Shown here: in pieces, positions 1 through 11,139 of the stretch
Layout: the number at the start of each line of letters is the position of its first letter
Numbering within the stretch: the first letter of the stretch is position 1
DNA from: Ottelia alismoides
Taxonomy: Eukaryota; Streptophyta; Magnoliopsida; Alismatales; Hydrocharitaceae
Direction: 5' to 3'
Assembly (NCBI GenBank): GCA_037367405.1
Contig: JAZKJV010006950.1
Coordinates: 558,001 to 622,000, forward strand
DNA: 64,000 nucleotides
Notes under the pieces: generated by a model
Databases searched by the model: none
Seen by the model: the letters and a program-made list of their open reading frames with translations, nothing else
Told to the model about the DNA's origin: nothing
Translations under genes and position numbers: made by a program

Positions 1-737
1 AATTCTAGGATCTCGTGGGCTTAGAAGTGTTGGAGGTTGTGGAGTGATGTAGATGCAACATTGGCTTTAAGAAGCTGAACAGGGATCTGATTTTTCGCCT
101 CCTAAAGCGGGAGGCGGCAGAAAGAATTGAAGACTTCAAGCAGATTGCCCTTTCCAATGCCATCTATTTGATAGTGGTGAAGGTGTTTGCTATCAGGCTT
201 AGGAGGGTGCATGAGCACATTCTCTCCCCTTTTTAGTCGGCTTTTGTTCCTGGGATACATATTTCGGACAGCTTGGTAATGACCTCTAAGATCATTGCGG
301 ATTGGCAGAGAAGAGGGACATAGGCTCTACTTTGGAAAGTTGATTTTGCCAAAGCTTATGACACTTTGGACTGGCGATTTCTCGGGTCGACTCTGCATAG
401 GAGGGGTTTTCCTGAGACATGGGTTTCCAAGATGAAGTGTTGCATCACCACTACGTCGTTGGCGGTGCTAGTGAATGATGGTCCGGAGGGAGGTTTCTTT
501 CAGCCTCAGAGGGGAATCAGGGTTGCCCTCTCACCCTACTGTTGTTTGTTATTACCTTGGATGTTCTTGCTTGTATGGTTGATCGGGTGCAAAATTGCAG
601 GATCACGAAGGGATTCTCGCTTGGTGATATATCTATTCCTCTTCTCCAATATTCTGAAGACACTATCTTTTTCATTGAGGGGAGAAAGGAGGAGGCTAAT
701 GGTATGGCGGTTACTTTGGAAATTTTTGGGGAAAAAG
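1..737 (+). pseudogene. L1-type LINE ORF2, reverse transcriptase region (decayed)
   Basis: Part of ORF2 of a plant L1-like retrotransposon, whose reverse transcriptase copies its RNA at a nicked target. Recognisable blocks, over more than one frame, are NAIYLIVVKVFAIRL (from about 158), FVPGIHISDSLVMTSK (from about 245), DFAKAYDTLDW (about 340-372) and LVNDGPEGGFFQPQRGIR (to about 522). The frame then shifts near 525 and resumes with DVLACMVDRVQN and the catalytic block at 650-661, which reads YSED where the family has (F/Y)ADD. An in-frame TAG lies at 321-323. The element has lost its catalytic motif, carries a stop and a frameshift, and is interrupted at 738 by an RTE fragment. The 5' part lies outside the window. 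Confidence 0.9.
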
Positions 738-1048
738 TAGGAGGCTAATGGAAAGGAAGTTGGTGTAGCTCCAATCGAGGATAAGATGCGAGAAAACCGC
801 TTAAGATGGTTTGGTCATTTGCAAAGAAGATCAGTTGACACACCAGTTAGGAGATGCGAGTGTTGGGATGTTGAGCCGACTAAGAGACGGTGAGGACGGC
901 CCAAGAAATGTTGGAAAGAGACTATACGAAGGGATCTTAATTTTTTGGATATAAGCCCGAGAGTGACCCAAGATAGATCTGAATGGAAGCAAAGAATCCA
1001 TGTAACCGATCCTACTTAATTGTGGGAAAAGGTTTTGGTGTTGTTATG
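738..1048 (+). mobile_element. 5'-truncated RTE-type LINE fragment nested in the L1
   Basis: The + strand reads the C-terminal end of an RTE-clade LINE polyprotein: [20 protein letters not shown] (from about 760), then [27 protein letters not shown] and DRSEWKQRIHVTDPT, ending at a TAA near 1018. One internal TGA sits at 891-893. The short 3' UTR with TGTGGGAAAAGG and GTTGTTATG is typical of this clade. The surrounding L1 protein stops before and resumes after the fragment, which shows it is a later insertion. The 13 bases around its left edge repeat a stretch at about 690-702, so the exact left boundary is uncertain. Confidence 0.85.
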
Positions 1049-2190
1049 TCTGATATTTCCTTGAATTATTGCAAATCCATGGTGGTTCCTTTCGCCCTGT
1101 TAGTGGAGGAGGTCATTTTATGTAGCAGTAAGCCGGGCACAGGTCGTGGCTCCATCCCTATTCATTATTTGGGCTACCTCTGGTGTCAGGCAGAATCAAG
1201 ATGGCGGATTGGTTACCGGTGGTCGAGAAGCCGGAGAGGAAACTTGCAAGTTGTAAGGCCTCTATCCTATCCAGGGGGGTCATATTGTGATGATCAAAGT
1301 GGTGTTGTCTGTTATTCCGATGTTCTTCGTGTCTTCTCGCCTTATGTCCGTTGGGATTCGGAAGCATCTTGAGAGGTTGATGCGAAGATACTTATGGAGC
1401 AAGTCTGGTCTGGGGGGTAAAGGGATGCACCTTGTGGAGTGGGAGATGGTCACCCTGGCAAAGATGGATGGTGGTCTTGGCGTCACGCGCTTAGATGTGA
1501 TGAACGAGTCTCTGTTGTTGAAATGGATGAGCAGACCTTGGGGGAGGAGTGAAGATATCTGTTGTGCTCTCATCTGTCGCATTTACGACATTTCCTGCCC
1601 GACCTTGTTGGCTGGCAATCCAAGCTCGAAGCCGTCAGCATTCTGAAAAGGGAGTCTGAAGGTGATTCTGCATTTCCATGGTAATTCCCGCCATGTTCTA
1701 GGGAGTGCAGTCTTTTGCTTTCTGGGAGGATGATTGGTTGGGAGATGGACTGCTAAGCAGTCGTTTTCCTCGTCTCTTTACTTTGGTTGTGGATCGTGAG
1801 GTACGTGTTGCCAGCTACTGGAGCGATGGAAATTGGATGCCCTTGTTCTCCGCAAATTTCTTTTATCAGCGCCAGGAAGAGTTCCTGCTTTTGCTTGACT
1901 CCCTGAAACATTCGAGAGGTCCCTCTAAGGGGCACGACCACTGGGTTTGGAAAGGGAGCTCTTTCTCTATCAAGGTCTACAGGACGATATGTAGACCACC
2001 TCCTTCAAGCACGGATGCTCTAGTTAGGGATTGCAACTTTATCTAGCGACTTGGACTCCCAGAGAGGGTAGATTTCGTCTTGTGGCTTTTCAGGCGAAAG
2101 AGAATAATAAGGGATCGATGTGTAAGATTGTTCAGGGAGATCTCAGACAGATGCCTTCTTTGTGGGAGCGGAATTGAATCAGTGGAGCAC
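1049..2190 (+). pseudogene. L1-type LINE ORF2, post-RT and zinc-binding C-terminal region (decayed)
   Basis: Continuation of the L1 ORF2 after the RTE insertion. Segments include SLNYCKSMVVPFA, an open stretch 1287-1646 (IRKHLERLMRRYLWSKSGLGGKG and LLLKWMSRPWGR), a further open stretch 1705-2046 (QSFAFWEDDWLGDGLLSSRFP; a TAG closes it at 2044-2046), and the C-terminal zinc-binding motif DRCLLCGSGIESVEH just before 2190. The coding text is cut at 2190 by an LTR insertion and continues in frame at 5877. From 1142 on it is part of the long duplication. Frameshifts and stops make it non-functional. Confidence 0.88.
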
Positions 2191-5100
2191 TGATGAATCT
2201 GTGATTCATCACTCTAAAAGTCGAAAATAGAGCTTTGTTCCCGAGTAATTAGACGCATATTTCCACTTATATTGCATAATTAGCATTCATACATGCAAGC
2301 ATAATATCCGCATTTTACCATTCATATTTGCATAAAATAAGAAGCCAATTTCACTTGTAAATATTTACATGTATATTAGATAAAATACCTTATTTGTATA
2401 TATTTTACACTAACTCCAAATCCAATAAAACCAACTCTATTATGAATATATTACTAACACTAATTAAAGAAAAATATCAAAAAAAATACTAACTTGTAAA
2501 ATTGATCAATAAAACTCTAATCCAAGTTTGAAGCTGTGAACCTTAAAATGCACATATCTCTCTCATACAGTGTCCGATTGAGGTCTACTCACTTTTAAAG
2601 TAATATACTTTCAAAGACCTTCGAAACAAGACCAATTTCATTAAAATCGGAGCTCGTATGCAAAACTTGGGTTTTGGGCCCCTTTTGTACATTGTACATA
2701 ATGACCGTTTTACCCCTGCATTTTATCATTTTATTTTCTTCATTATTTAAAATCCAAAAAAAATAGATTAAATTGTAAATATTCTTGTCATATTTTCTCT
2801 ACTTTTATTTTAATTTCTCTTTTAAAAATGACAAAAAAATTACAAAAGATAAAATGCGGTATTTTATATCTATAAGGTACCACCCAAAAATACATTTTGT
2901 ACAGATGATTTCCTTTGATTTTCGGCCCTTCACGAAAGTTGTAGATCTCGTCGAGACGAGCAACTTTCGTGTTGACCACTTTTTAATTTAATCCCTTTTG
3001 TTATTTATTTTTGATTTTCTTTACATTTAATCTTTGAATTTTCTGGGAGCGACATGTGGCAGCTCCTGGAGCCGCCACATGTCACCCCTTTTTTTATTTA
3101 TTTTCGGATTTATTATTATAATTATTTTCGGATTTATTATTATTATTATTATTTTATTATTATTTTATTTATTTTTAATAGTTTATTATATTATTTTATT
3201 AATTTATTTCTTTTAATCCCCTTTTACCTCTTCTCCTTTCTTTTCCCCCACTCCAAGCCACATCTTCTCCACTTCCTCCACCATTTTCTCCACTCTCTCC
3301 ATCTCTTCTCTAACTCCATCCATCCTTTTTATAATCTCCTCCACTCCTCCATTCACAATCATCCGCCGTTTTCGAGAGAAGTGAGGTCGAGCCCCTTTAA
3401 CCTTCAAGTGACAGCTGCAGGAGACGAGTCGAGCGACGGCAACCTCAAGGCGAGATCCGCGGCATCACCATTGCCGCGTCGCGAGATCCGATTGGACTTG
3501 CTCAGCTTCGAAGGACTCCGCCATCCTTCTCGAGGCCGCAACCGTAGCCGCACGACGTGGCTTCACTTTCGGCGAACCGCAGGTAAGTACTCTATCTTCA
3601 TCTTGTCATTTCATTTTTTATCTAACAACTTTTCTTCCTTGTTGCTTTATCATCATCACATAAAAATCACTCCACCACCATCATCACGATCACCACACCA
3701 CAACCATCTCATTTATCATTCACCACCATCACTCATTATCCTCATTTTATTTCATCTCCATACACAACATCACACAAAAATCATCATAAAAAAACCACCA
3801 CCACCACTATCATTATTCATCATTCACCGCGTTTTTATTTCATTTTCACCACTGTTTCCTTTTTACAAAGAAATTTACAAAAAAATTGCAAAACAAAAAA
3901 AAATAAGTGCAGGTCCTCAGGCTGTCATCTCCCTCGCCATCACCGGCGGCACCACACATCTCCGCCACCAGCCACGGTCATGTGCCTCCACACGCCCTTG
4001 GCCGCCGCCCGAGGAACCCACGCCCCCCTCGTGCTCGTTTCCGCTCCAGGCGTGTCAACCACTGCCCAGCCGCGCTCAGCGCCGTTTGCCCTTGCGCGGC
4101 CTACAGCGCGCCCCGCGACCTCGCGCCGCCCCCTTCCAGGAAGAAGCGGCGCCGCCGCCCGTTCCATCTCTAGGCGCGTGCGCCGCCCCCAGGCGTCGCC
4201 TCGTCCTCCTTCATCAGGCCGCACGTGACTGCGCCCCCCCCCTGCCGCAGGCGCGCTCCGCGTTCTCCAGCGCCTCCTCCAGATCCACGGCCCTCCGCCC
4301 CGCCCCTCGGCGCCGAGGTCCGCGCAGCAGCGCCCTCCGCCCGCTGTACCCGCGAGGCGCCGTCGGCCCCAGCCCACGCGCAGCAGCGCGCGGCCCGCGA
4401 GCCGCCCACGGGACCGCCGCCCGCGAGCGCACAGTGCGCACCATCGCGTCGTGCCCCGCTTCCTCCATCGCCCGCAAGCGCGCCTCCGCGCGCCACGTGT
4501 CAGACCTCCTCCGCCTCCCGTCGCCGCCGTGCGTGCGGTCGACCGCAGGCGCGCCTCCCTCCTGCTTGCCGCCGACCCCGTGCTTGGCCGCCCACCGCCG
4601 CACACCTGCAGCACGCCAGGCGCACAGCCCTAGCCGCCCACTTCTTGCGTCTTGCGTGGGAAGTAAGAAAAGAAAGGTTGATATTTTTTTATTTTTAGTG
4701 AAAATTGCATTTATGTCTTTACGTGTTTACATATTTGCAGAAGTGCCCGCGTGCACAGTTTGAGTCTATTGTTTTCATTTCTGCTTTGCACTGATACCCC
4801 TGACTTTGTACGTTAATTTGGACACAATTTTTGCATCATTTTTAATCAAAAAAATAGCATGTTGTAGCACAACTAATTCTTTATCTTTCAGCTATTTATT
4901 TATATTTTTGCGAGCCTTAGATGTTTTATTAAAAATCAGAGAGTGAAAATCAAAGATATTTTGTCCATTTATACTCTGAAATTCGCACAGATATATTTAT
5001 TGCTCCAAAAATTGCGAACAAAATTGTACATGATGCCTCTAAGTGTTCTTTAATTACTGTCCAAATTTCATCCAATTCGGAGTTGTCTTGTGCATAAAAT

Positions 5101-5871
5101 AAATTCTTGAGTGATTTTTGTAATTGATTTTTACTTAATTCCACGAATAATATTTTTGTGAAATTTCAAGTCTCCTGTATTCCTTATTGAAACATATACT
5201 TGATATAAATCAATATTTGGATAATTTTATTTCACGGATTTATTAGGAATTAAATACTCGCAATCACTCTGTTTTCAGTAAAAAATTTATAAAAAAATCA
5301 AAAAGTGTCAGAAAATTCTAAAAAAAATAGTGTAACTTCATTTCATCATATTTAACTTTCAGTGAATTTTTCATAATTTTAGCATATCATTTGCACGAAA
5401 AATTGCATAAAAACCCCAAAAAAAGTTTGCATTTTTCATGTGTGCGTGTTAAACCCAAAAATTCCAAAAAAAATACATTTGCATTCATTGTTGGATTAGG
5501 TTCTTAGGAAAATTACCATTTGGCTGATTTGGATTAATTTCACATTAAAATTAAAATTGGCTAAGTCGCTTATTTTCTTAATAACCTAGTTCACGCTTCT
5601 GTGCATTGCATTTTATCGCATAAAAAAATAATAAAAAAAATTCCACTTGGAAAACCACAATCTAATCCATCTAGTTTGATCCCGAGTTGTTCCTTTGCCT
5701 CCTTGAGTCGACCCTGGGACTGCCCAGGTTAAATAAACATCAAACCGCATATTAATTTAATTCGACGATTATTCGATTTGTGCGGTTATTTTTGGTCGAC
5801 GCGGATCTATCCGACTGCAACGCACTAGTCAATCAGACAACATTAAAAGGGTAGGTCGTCCGTGTTCGTCA
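2191..5871 (+). mobile_element. Solo-LTR-like insertion (family S, 3.68 kb) in the L1
   Basis: The insertion starts with TGATGAATC-TGT-GATTCATCA (a 9-bp inverted repeat) and ends CGTGTTCGTCA. It is flanked by a 5-bp target duplication AGCAC at 2186-2190 and 5872-5876, and removing it restores the L1 reading frame. TG...CA ends plus a 5-bp duplication indicate an LTR-retrotransposon product. No protease, RT or integrase is visible and the two ends do not repeat each other, so a long solo LTR or a non-coding element fits best. The motif CTTGAGTCGACCCTGGG near 5700, close to the 3' end, is shared with relatives at 35164-38743 and 45134-46221. Which autonomous family made it is unknown; long-LTR gypsy elements are a guess. 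Confidence 0.85.
3905..4640 (+). other. CpG-rich island inside the family S LTR
   Basis: About 0.74 kb of very GC- and CpG-rich DNA inside an otherwise AT-rich LTR. Upstream lie a donor-like CAG/GTAAGT at about 3579-3586, an AT-rich stretch with CAC/ATC runs, and an acceptor-like TGCAG at about 3908-3912. Because the island is GC-rich, both strands stay open in several frames with Pro/Ala/Arg-rich, low-complexity translations. I do not read any as a real protein. A comparable island occurs at the same place, reversed, in the relative at 35164-38743, so it belongs to the family. It may be a promoter or leader of the element; that is inference. Confidence 0.6.
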
Positions 5872-5876
5872 AGCAC

Positions 5877-6217
5877 CTTCTTTCCATTATTCGTGTACGG
5901 CACCTATCCAGGGCGACTCCAACCAGGGCTTGGTTTGTGTTCAGAGCCTTGAATCCTTCTGGCTTCTTTGGTTCTGGTTAGGCAACGCCGGAGAAAAGAT
6001 CTGCTTAATCCTCTTGCAATCGTATAGTCTATCTGGCTTGCTAGAAACACCTTTCTGTTTTCGGGTCAAAGGTTCTTCCAAGAGAATGTCTGTATCCACT
6101 CCAGGACTCTTCTTGAGTCATGGCTTTTGTAATTTAATCTTGGTTGTAATTCCTTATTATTAATATAGTCTGGGGCGGACACCACCGCGTGTTCCCCCTT
6201 TTTGTCTTCAAAAAAAA
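5877..6217 (+). mobile_element. 3' end of the same L1 LINE
   Basis: Coding text of the L1 zinc-binding C-terminus resumes here directly after the AGCAC target duplication (reading LLSIIRVRHLSRAT). It passes into a 3' UTR with TTATTATTAATATAGTCTGG and CGTGTTCCCCCTTTTT and ends in a short A-run at about 6210-6217. The GTGTTCCCCCTTTTT tail is shared with the LINE fragments at 15375-16430 and 18737-18814, so they belong to related L1 families. Confidence 0.85.
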
Positions 6218-6281
6218 TGTCTTCAGCATATGAAGATTGTATCTTGACAACCAAAGAACTTGAAATCAACCTATAACATCG

Positions 6282-6346
6282 CTTCATCATATGGATGTCA
6301 TATGTGTCTTCATCATATGCATGTCATATGTGTCTTCATCATATGG
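6282..6346. repeat. 26-bp tandem repeat, about 2.5 units
   Basis: Units start CTTCATCATATG(G/C)ATGTCA at 6282, 6308 and (partial) 6334. The repeat lies between the L1 tail and the 5' LTR of the next element. The remaining bases 6218-6281 carry nothing I recognise. Confidence 0.85.
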
Positions 6347-6350
6347 TAGT

Positions 6351-6651
6351 TGTTGGAGTATATACGTTACTCTTGTGTGGATGAGTTCCAGGATCCAATT
6401 ACCACATCCAGTGGTTTAGTCCCACATCTAACAGTTGTGGGACTTGGAGGGTCAGTGGAGGCTATATAAGAAACCCCATACCCATTGTATCAAATGAGAG
6501 AAACTTCAATAGAAGAATCAGTCATTTGAGGCGTTCTCCCGTGGTTTCATCGCGTTCCTCACGGAGTAGGCTTCAACGTAAAAATAGCGTTGTTCTTATT
6601 GTTTATTATGCATATCTGATATTACGCTTCTGCATTCTTCGTTTTCTAACA
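6351..6651 (+). repeat. 5' LTR of element A
   Basis: Begins TGTTGGAGTATAT and ends TTTTCTAACA. It shares GGATCCAATTACCACATC with the partial 3' LTR at 8847, and the promoter and R region with the LTRs of element B (20786 and 32047). The CGTGGTTTCATC segment before the 3' end is common to both families. Confidence 0.85.
6463..6470 (+). promoter_or_regulatory. TATA box of the element A LTR
   Basis: TATATAAG lies in the expected LTR position, about 190 bases before the LTR end, in the context GGCTATATAAGAAACC. The LTRs of element B have the same arrangement. Confidence 0.55.
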
Positions 6652-6663
6652 TAATACCAGAGT
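6652..6663 (+). other. Degenerate primer-binding site, element A
   Basis: TAATACCAGAGT directly follows the 5' LTR. It is a mutated form of the TGGTATCAGAGC type that pairs with initiator methionine tRNA. Confidence 0.6.
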
Positions 6664-8846
6664 AGATCGTTCTTGGATGATTTTGAAGACTTATTCTTGA
6701 AAGATTTTTTTCATTATTCTAGATCGTTCAAGTTCGAGTTTCAATTTTTAGGTTTTTCGTGAAACCCCAATTCAGAGCAGTTGATTCTGCAGGTTTGATC
6801 TTGCACTTTGATTCAATGAGGGTTCTTTTTGCAACCCGAATTTCAGTGATGCTCCAAATCTCTCGACAAGAATGCTCACGTTCTTGAAGAAGACATGATT
6901 TATGTGCATTTCCACGCACGAATCAGAAAAGAAAAGGTCGTGTGGACGTGAGTTTGTTCGAGTTTTGGCATAGTAGGTTTCTTCTTCTCTAGCAAACGAT
7001 GGCTAGCATTCCTTCCTTGGAAGCCTAAATTATGTAGCCACCTCCTCCAAGCCTCCTTCAAGTCCTACCTGGAGGATCTCTCCGAGCAGCATCTGCTTGG
7101 AGATTCTGTTGGGGATCTCCAAGCCATCTCCACCCCAATGCAGATCCACCGCCAAGACTCTCTCGAACCACGCACGAGCACCAGCGGCACTCCAACCTTC
7201 TGCCAAAGGGGGTCTGACTATCCGATCCCCAACAGAGATAGTGGCGGCGCACTGCCAACTGCGTCTTGTGTTCGCTCCCTCTCAGGCCTCCCACAAGCAC
7301 TCAAGATGCATCCATTTAGCCTCCATCTCCTTCGTGCAAGGGCCCAATGTCGATACCAATGCCCTCACGAAGGTGAAGCGTCATCGGTGCCAAATCTACT
7401 CATTAGCCCTCCATCGCCTCAGGCAGAGCCTCGTGCGAAAGCACCTCCAAATGGCAGTCTCCTCTCCTCTCGGTTCTCGTGCAGGTGGTGCCAAATCACT
7501 CCAGGGGCTCTACCTCTTCCTCCTTCGGCGGCGAATCCCTAGGCGGTGGCAAATCCCCAATGCCTCGAAGCACACCTCATGGATGTGCTCCCTTCAAGTC
7601 GACCTCTCATCCGGCCTCCTCCTTTATGATGATTGCAAGGCGACGACGCAGATGGGTTCCCAAATTGGGAACCCTAGTATCACAGAAAAAGAAAGGGGCA
7701 CGATGGCCCTTTAATAAAAAAGGAAGGTGGCATGTGTTATAAAAAAGGCAACTCTTTTAGGGGCTCGTACGTTTTTTCCCTTTGACCCAACAGTGGGTTG
7801 TTGTTTTATCAAAAAAAGAGAGGGAGAATTTCTTTTGAAAAGGTGCTTGCAAAAAAATCGTAAGCAGAAAAAATTGTTTGAGAAAAAAAGGAAGGGAGAG
7901 AAGAGATAGCTAATAAACAAAAAAAAGGAACTATCCGTGGGGAAAACAGGATCGTACAAAAAAATGTTCCCTACCAGAAAAAATGATTTGAAGAAAAAAC
8001 GCATAAGGAAAGTCGAAAAAATATTTCAGAATCGGCTTATGTGACTTATTTTTTTATTTTCCCCCATTTTCTTGTCTTCTCCAAACTATCGATGTCATTG
8101 TTTTCCAGCAAGTATGGGAGAAAGTGGTAGTAATGTGTAGAGTGACAGGCCAGAGTTTCATATTCTCCATATTCCAGGCTAGACAGATTTCGAACTCTAC
8201 AGTTCAGATTCAGAATCGACAGATTGTTTCAGAGTTGTAGTTTGATGTGCAGATGTTTGCCATCATTTGTACCGTCCCCATATTTGCTTTTTGGTCTCAG
8301 AGTATTCATGTGATCTATAGGGACTCCAGAGTAGAGATATCATTCTCTACATGTGGGCTAGGGTTTCATGTGGTTTCATAGGGACTCCAGAGTAGAGATC
8401 CCATTCTCTAAGCCAGTATAGGAGAGACACAGTTCTCCGACGATGATACATTTCAGATTCCATTCTCTAGCGACCGTGGACTCTGACGAGGATGTTTTCC
8501 ACATCTTTTTCAGTTCGACCCTTCAGAAATGGTGCAGTTGTCCACATGATTCAGTCTTCTACATGTAGCGGGCCAGAGTACTCCGATGAGGAGACTCATT
8601 CAGTTTTTGTGCCTCTGTTAGGCGCAGTACAGAGCACATGATCTCCGACGAGGAGACCCAATTCGACTCACACTCCAGCCCGTTTGTTCCTCATCGCTTG
8701 TACGGCAAGAGAAGCAACATCCTCAACAGCAACCGACAGTAGAGTATGCGTTGAGTTGATATTGTTTGTAGTATAATGTATTGTGAGTTTGAGATTTCTT
8801 TCTACTTGTCCAAGCTGAGCATTGCATGCTCCAGCTTGAGGGGGAG

Positions 8847-8929
8847 TGTTGGAGTATATGTGTCACTCTTGTATATATGGGTAATTGGATCCTGGAAAAG
8901 GATCCAATTACCACATCTAGTGCTTTGAT
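8847..8929 (+). repeat. Truncated 3' LTR of element A
   Basis: Begins TGTTGGAGTATATGTG after the polypurine tract and follows the 5' LTR through TTACCACATCTAGTG. Near 8929 it passes without a visible junction into the next LTR family. The remaining two thirds of the LTR are gone. Confidence 0.7.
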
Positions 8930-11015
8930 TCCATGTGGAGAGAAAGATTAGAGAGAAAATCTTATCTAATTCCAAGTCTCTCGGATTTCTCTTGTGTGTA
9001 AAGAAGAGCAAAGGGGTGCCTCTCCTTTTATAATATTTTGGGATCCATGGATCTCAATCCATAGACAACACAAATCCAATGGCTCTCATTGATTGTATCT
9101 CTTTTAATGACTAGGATTTGTGTTGGTAAAAACTAACAACAATTAATTTAATTTACATTAAATATATATTGATAAATCAATATGATTTAATCCCAAATTA
9201 AATCAATCAAGCATGGAGAATATAGAATGAAGATTGCCTCCTTCCATAATATTGGATTTGGCGGCAATCTCATGCAATCTCATGAGATCTAATGAGATTA
9301 CATTATTCCATGAAAATCTCCAAGATTTACAACAACAATTATTTTGTTAATATTGCAATCTTGCCATTGGAAAATTGTGAATCACATTCACAACCCAAAT
9401 AAAATGTGAATTACATTTTCAATTAATTTTCCAATGTGAATCCAATTCACATCAACATTTAACTAACAAATGTAATTACAAATATCTCTCTATTATATAA
9501 TATAAATCACATTTATAATATATATGACTAATATGGATATTGCTATCCACATTTATTCATATCCGTGATAATTAAATTACATTTAATAATCTTGGATCTC
9601 TATTCGAATGTGCCCAAATAATAGGAATCGCATTCACATTATTCACATCTTTGATAATTAAATCACATTTAATTATCTAAGATAAATCTCTTTATAATAT
9701 GAATCAAATTCATATTATTCATGATAATTAAATCACATTTAATTATCCATTTTCTCAATGCTCGGATATAATGAAATTATCCGAAACCCTTTCAAGGATA
9801 ATGCGCTTTATCCGCGAATACTTGGAGATAAGGACAGGGCGATTGTATTGTTCCATGTATAGTGACTTGGATATTAAGATCACATCTCAAATCCAGATCG
9901 CGGGCCTCCCATAGATGCTTGATTAAATCAAGAACGCAAATCTAATCTTCTCATTGCATTAGAATCACATTCAGATCAATGTTCAACATTTGGACCAAGA
10001 TCAGATTACTTCTCTACTGAGAGGAGTCACTAAAATCCAGACCCGTTTCATCACTCCCTAGGAATGGAAGCGTCATGGTTATACAATCGTTTATGATCAC
10101 ATCACCCTCAGGTATTCCCAATACCTGTACATCCTGCATACTGGAAGACTCAGAATAAAACCGAAGTATTAGATCAACTTTACACTGTCTACTTCAGGGT
10201 TTTTATCAGTAAGATTCTCATTCGATCATTGGGAGTTGGTATCGATCATATACTTTCCAAAAGCATATATCATACCTAGGTCTTGATCATATACTTTCCA
10301 AAAGTATATATCAAACCTACAAATTCAGTCAAGCTTCCAAAGCAAGACAACCATGCACGGAATTTGATTCTTCCCAATATCTCATGAGTGAGCTCATGTT
10401 TTCCGGTTCAGTAACTGAACCTGTATGATCCCTTTGAGAGATCGTATTACTCATATGCCCTTACATGCACACCAGTGCGTCGGTGTATAGATCTTGATTA
10501 GGTCATCAACCTATTGGTCTGCCAAATGTACATACTCAGACATATAGTAACACATCTGTCTCCGGTCAGAGGATGCGTGCATGTATCGTGATAGCATACG
10601 ATATAGGACTTTGGTTATCTCGATCTCGTTAAGTCAACTCTTTGACCTAACTAATCTGACACCTCCGAATCTCTATTCCTATGCAGAGGACATGCATCAA
10701 GAGGTCGGTCAGATATCAGCCTAACTGAGAAAGGATTGCCATCTCCTACCCAAGCTGGAGATCATCTCTTAACAATCATTTGATTGTTTGATGAGTCCTC
10801 AATCTAACACTTTAGATATTCATCCAAGCAACAGCCTCTATGATTCAATAGTTGAATCAACAGTTGTATGATTATTAAGATGGTCATGATACATAACCCT
10901 AATTGTACTAAGGGACCTATTATGCAAATTATTTATTCTTCATTTCAGATCAGGGAATGATATTCGCAATAACATTTATTGCATAATGGCTTGTTGTGGG
11001 CTCGCATGTCCAACA
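8930..11015 (+). mobile_element. 5'-truncated LTR of family L (2.1 kb)
   Basis: No coding region is visible. The block is homologous over most of its length to the complete insertion at 23230-25751. Shared landmarks are TTTGGGATCCATGGATCTCA, ACTTGGAGATAAGGACAGGG, TCACCCTCAGGTATTCCCAA, GATCCCTTTGAGAGATCG, and the ending with TGTGGGCTCGCATGTCCAACA where the relative ends GGGGCTTACATTGCTAACA. Relative to that copy the left end is missing. It abuts the truncated LTR of element A on the left and a truncated copia LTR on the right, so deletion or recombination has joined three elements here. Confidence 0.75.
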
Positions 11016-11139
11016 GTCCTTGCTTATTTATCATGTCGCTATTATATAATTTCCCTCTAGGATTTCTCCTCTCTATATAAGAGTGCACTACGACCCTATA
11101 GACAATAGATCTATATTTTTTTCTTCCCATATGGTATCT

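Larger units (their letters stand above)
6351..8929 (+). mobile_element. Non-autonomous LTR retrotransposon A
   Basis: A 301-bp 5' LTR (6351-6651), a degenerate primer-binding site at 6652, an internal region without gag or pol, a polypurine tract at about 8831-8846 (ending GAGGGGGAG) and a truncated 3' LTR from 8847. The internal region holds an open stretch 7097-7714 (205 codons) with alternative frames also open and no recognisable domain. It also holds CAAGTATGGGAGAAAG at 8109-8124 and a block around 8467-8660 with repeated CTCCGACGAGGAGAC-like units. The same blocks occur in element B, so A and B are relatives that depend on proteins from elsewhere. Confidence 0.82.

Noticed and set aside
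690..750. 13-base direct repeat AGGAGGCTAATGG at 690 and 738 as target duplication of the RTE
   Set aside because: The two copies do not flank the RTE fragment (both lie at or before its left edge), so they cannot be its target duplication.
3940..4614. 224-codon minus-strand ORF rich in Arg and Gly
   Set aside because: Shadow of the CpG-rich island; no domain, and the copy 2 version (49018-49686) changes frame.
3054..4763. 569-codon ORF (and 549 codons at 48132-49781)
   Set aside because: Low-complexity translation (Phe/Tyr/Ile runs, then His/Pro/Ser, then Pro/Ala/Arg) across an AT-rich LTR part and a CpG island; a C-run length change alters the frame between copies; several other frames are open too.
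6282..6346. CRISPR-like repeat array
   Set aside because: Contiguous 26-bp tandem units without spacers, in plant DNA.
7097..7714. 205-codon ORF in element A, conserved in both duplication copies
   Set aside because: The conservation is only due to the recent duplication. Overlapping frames are also open and no domain is seen. It could be a captured gene piece, but nothing supports a function.
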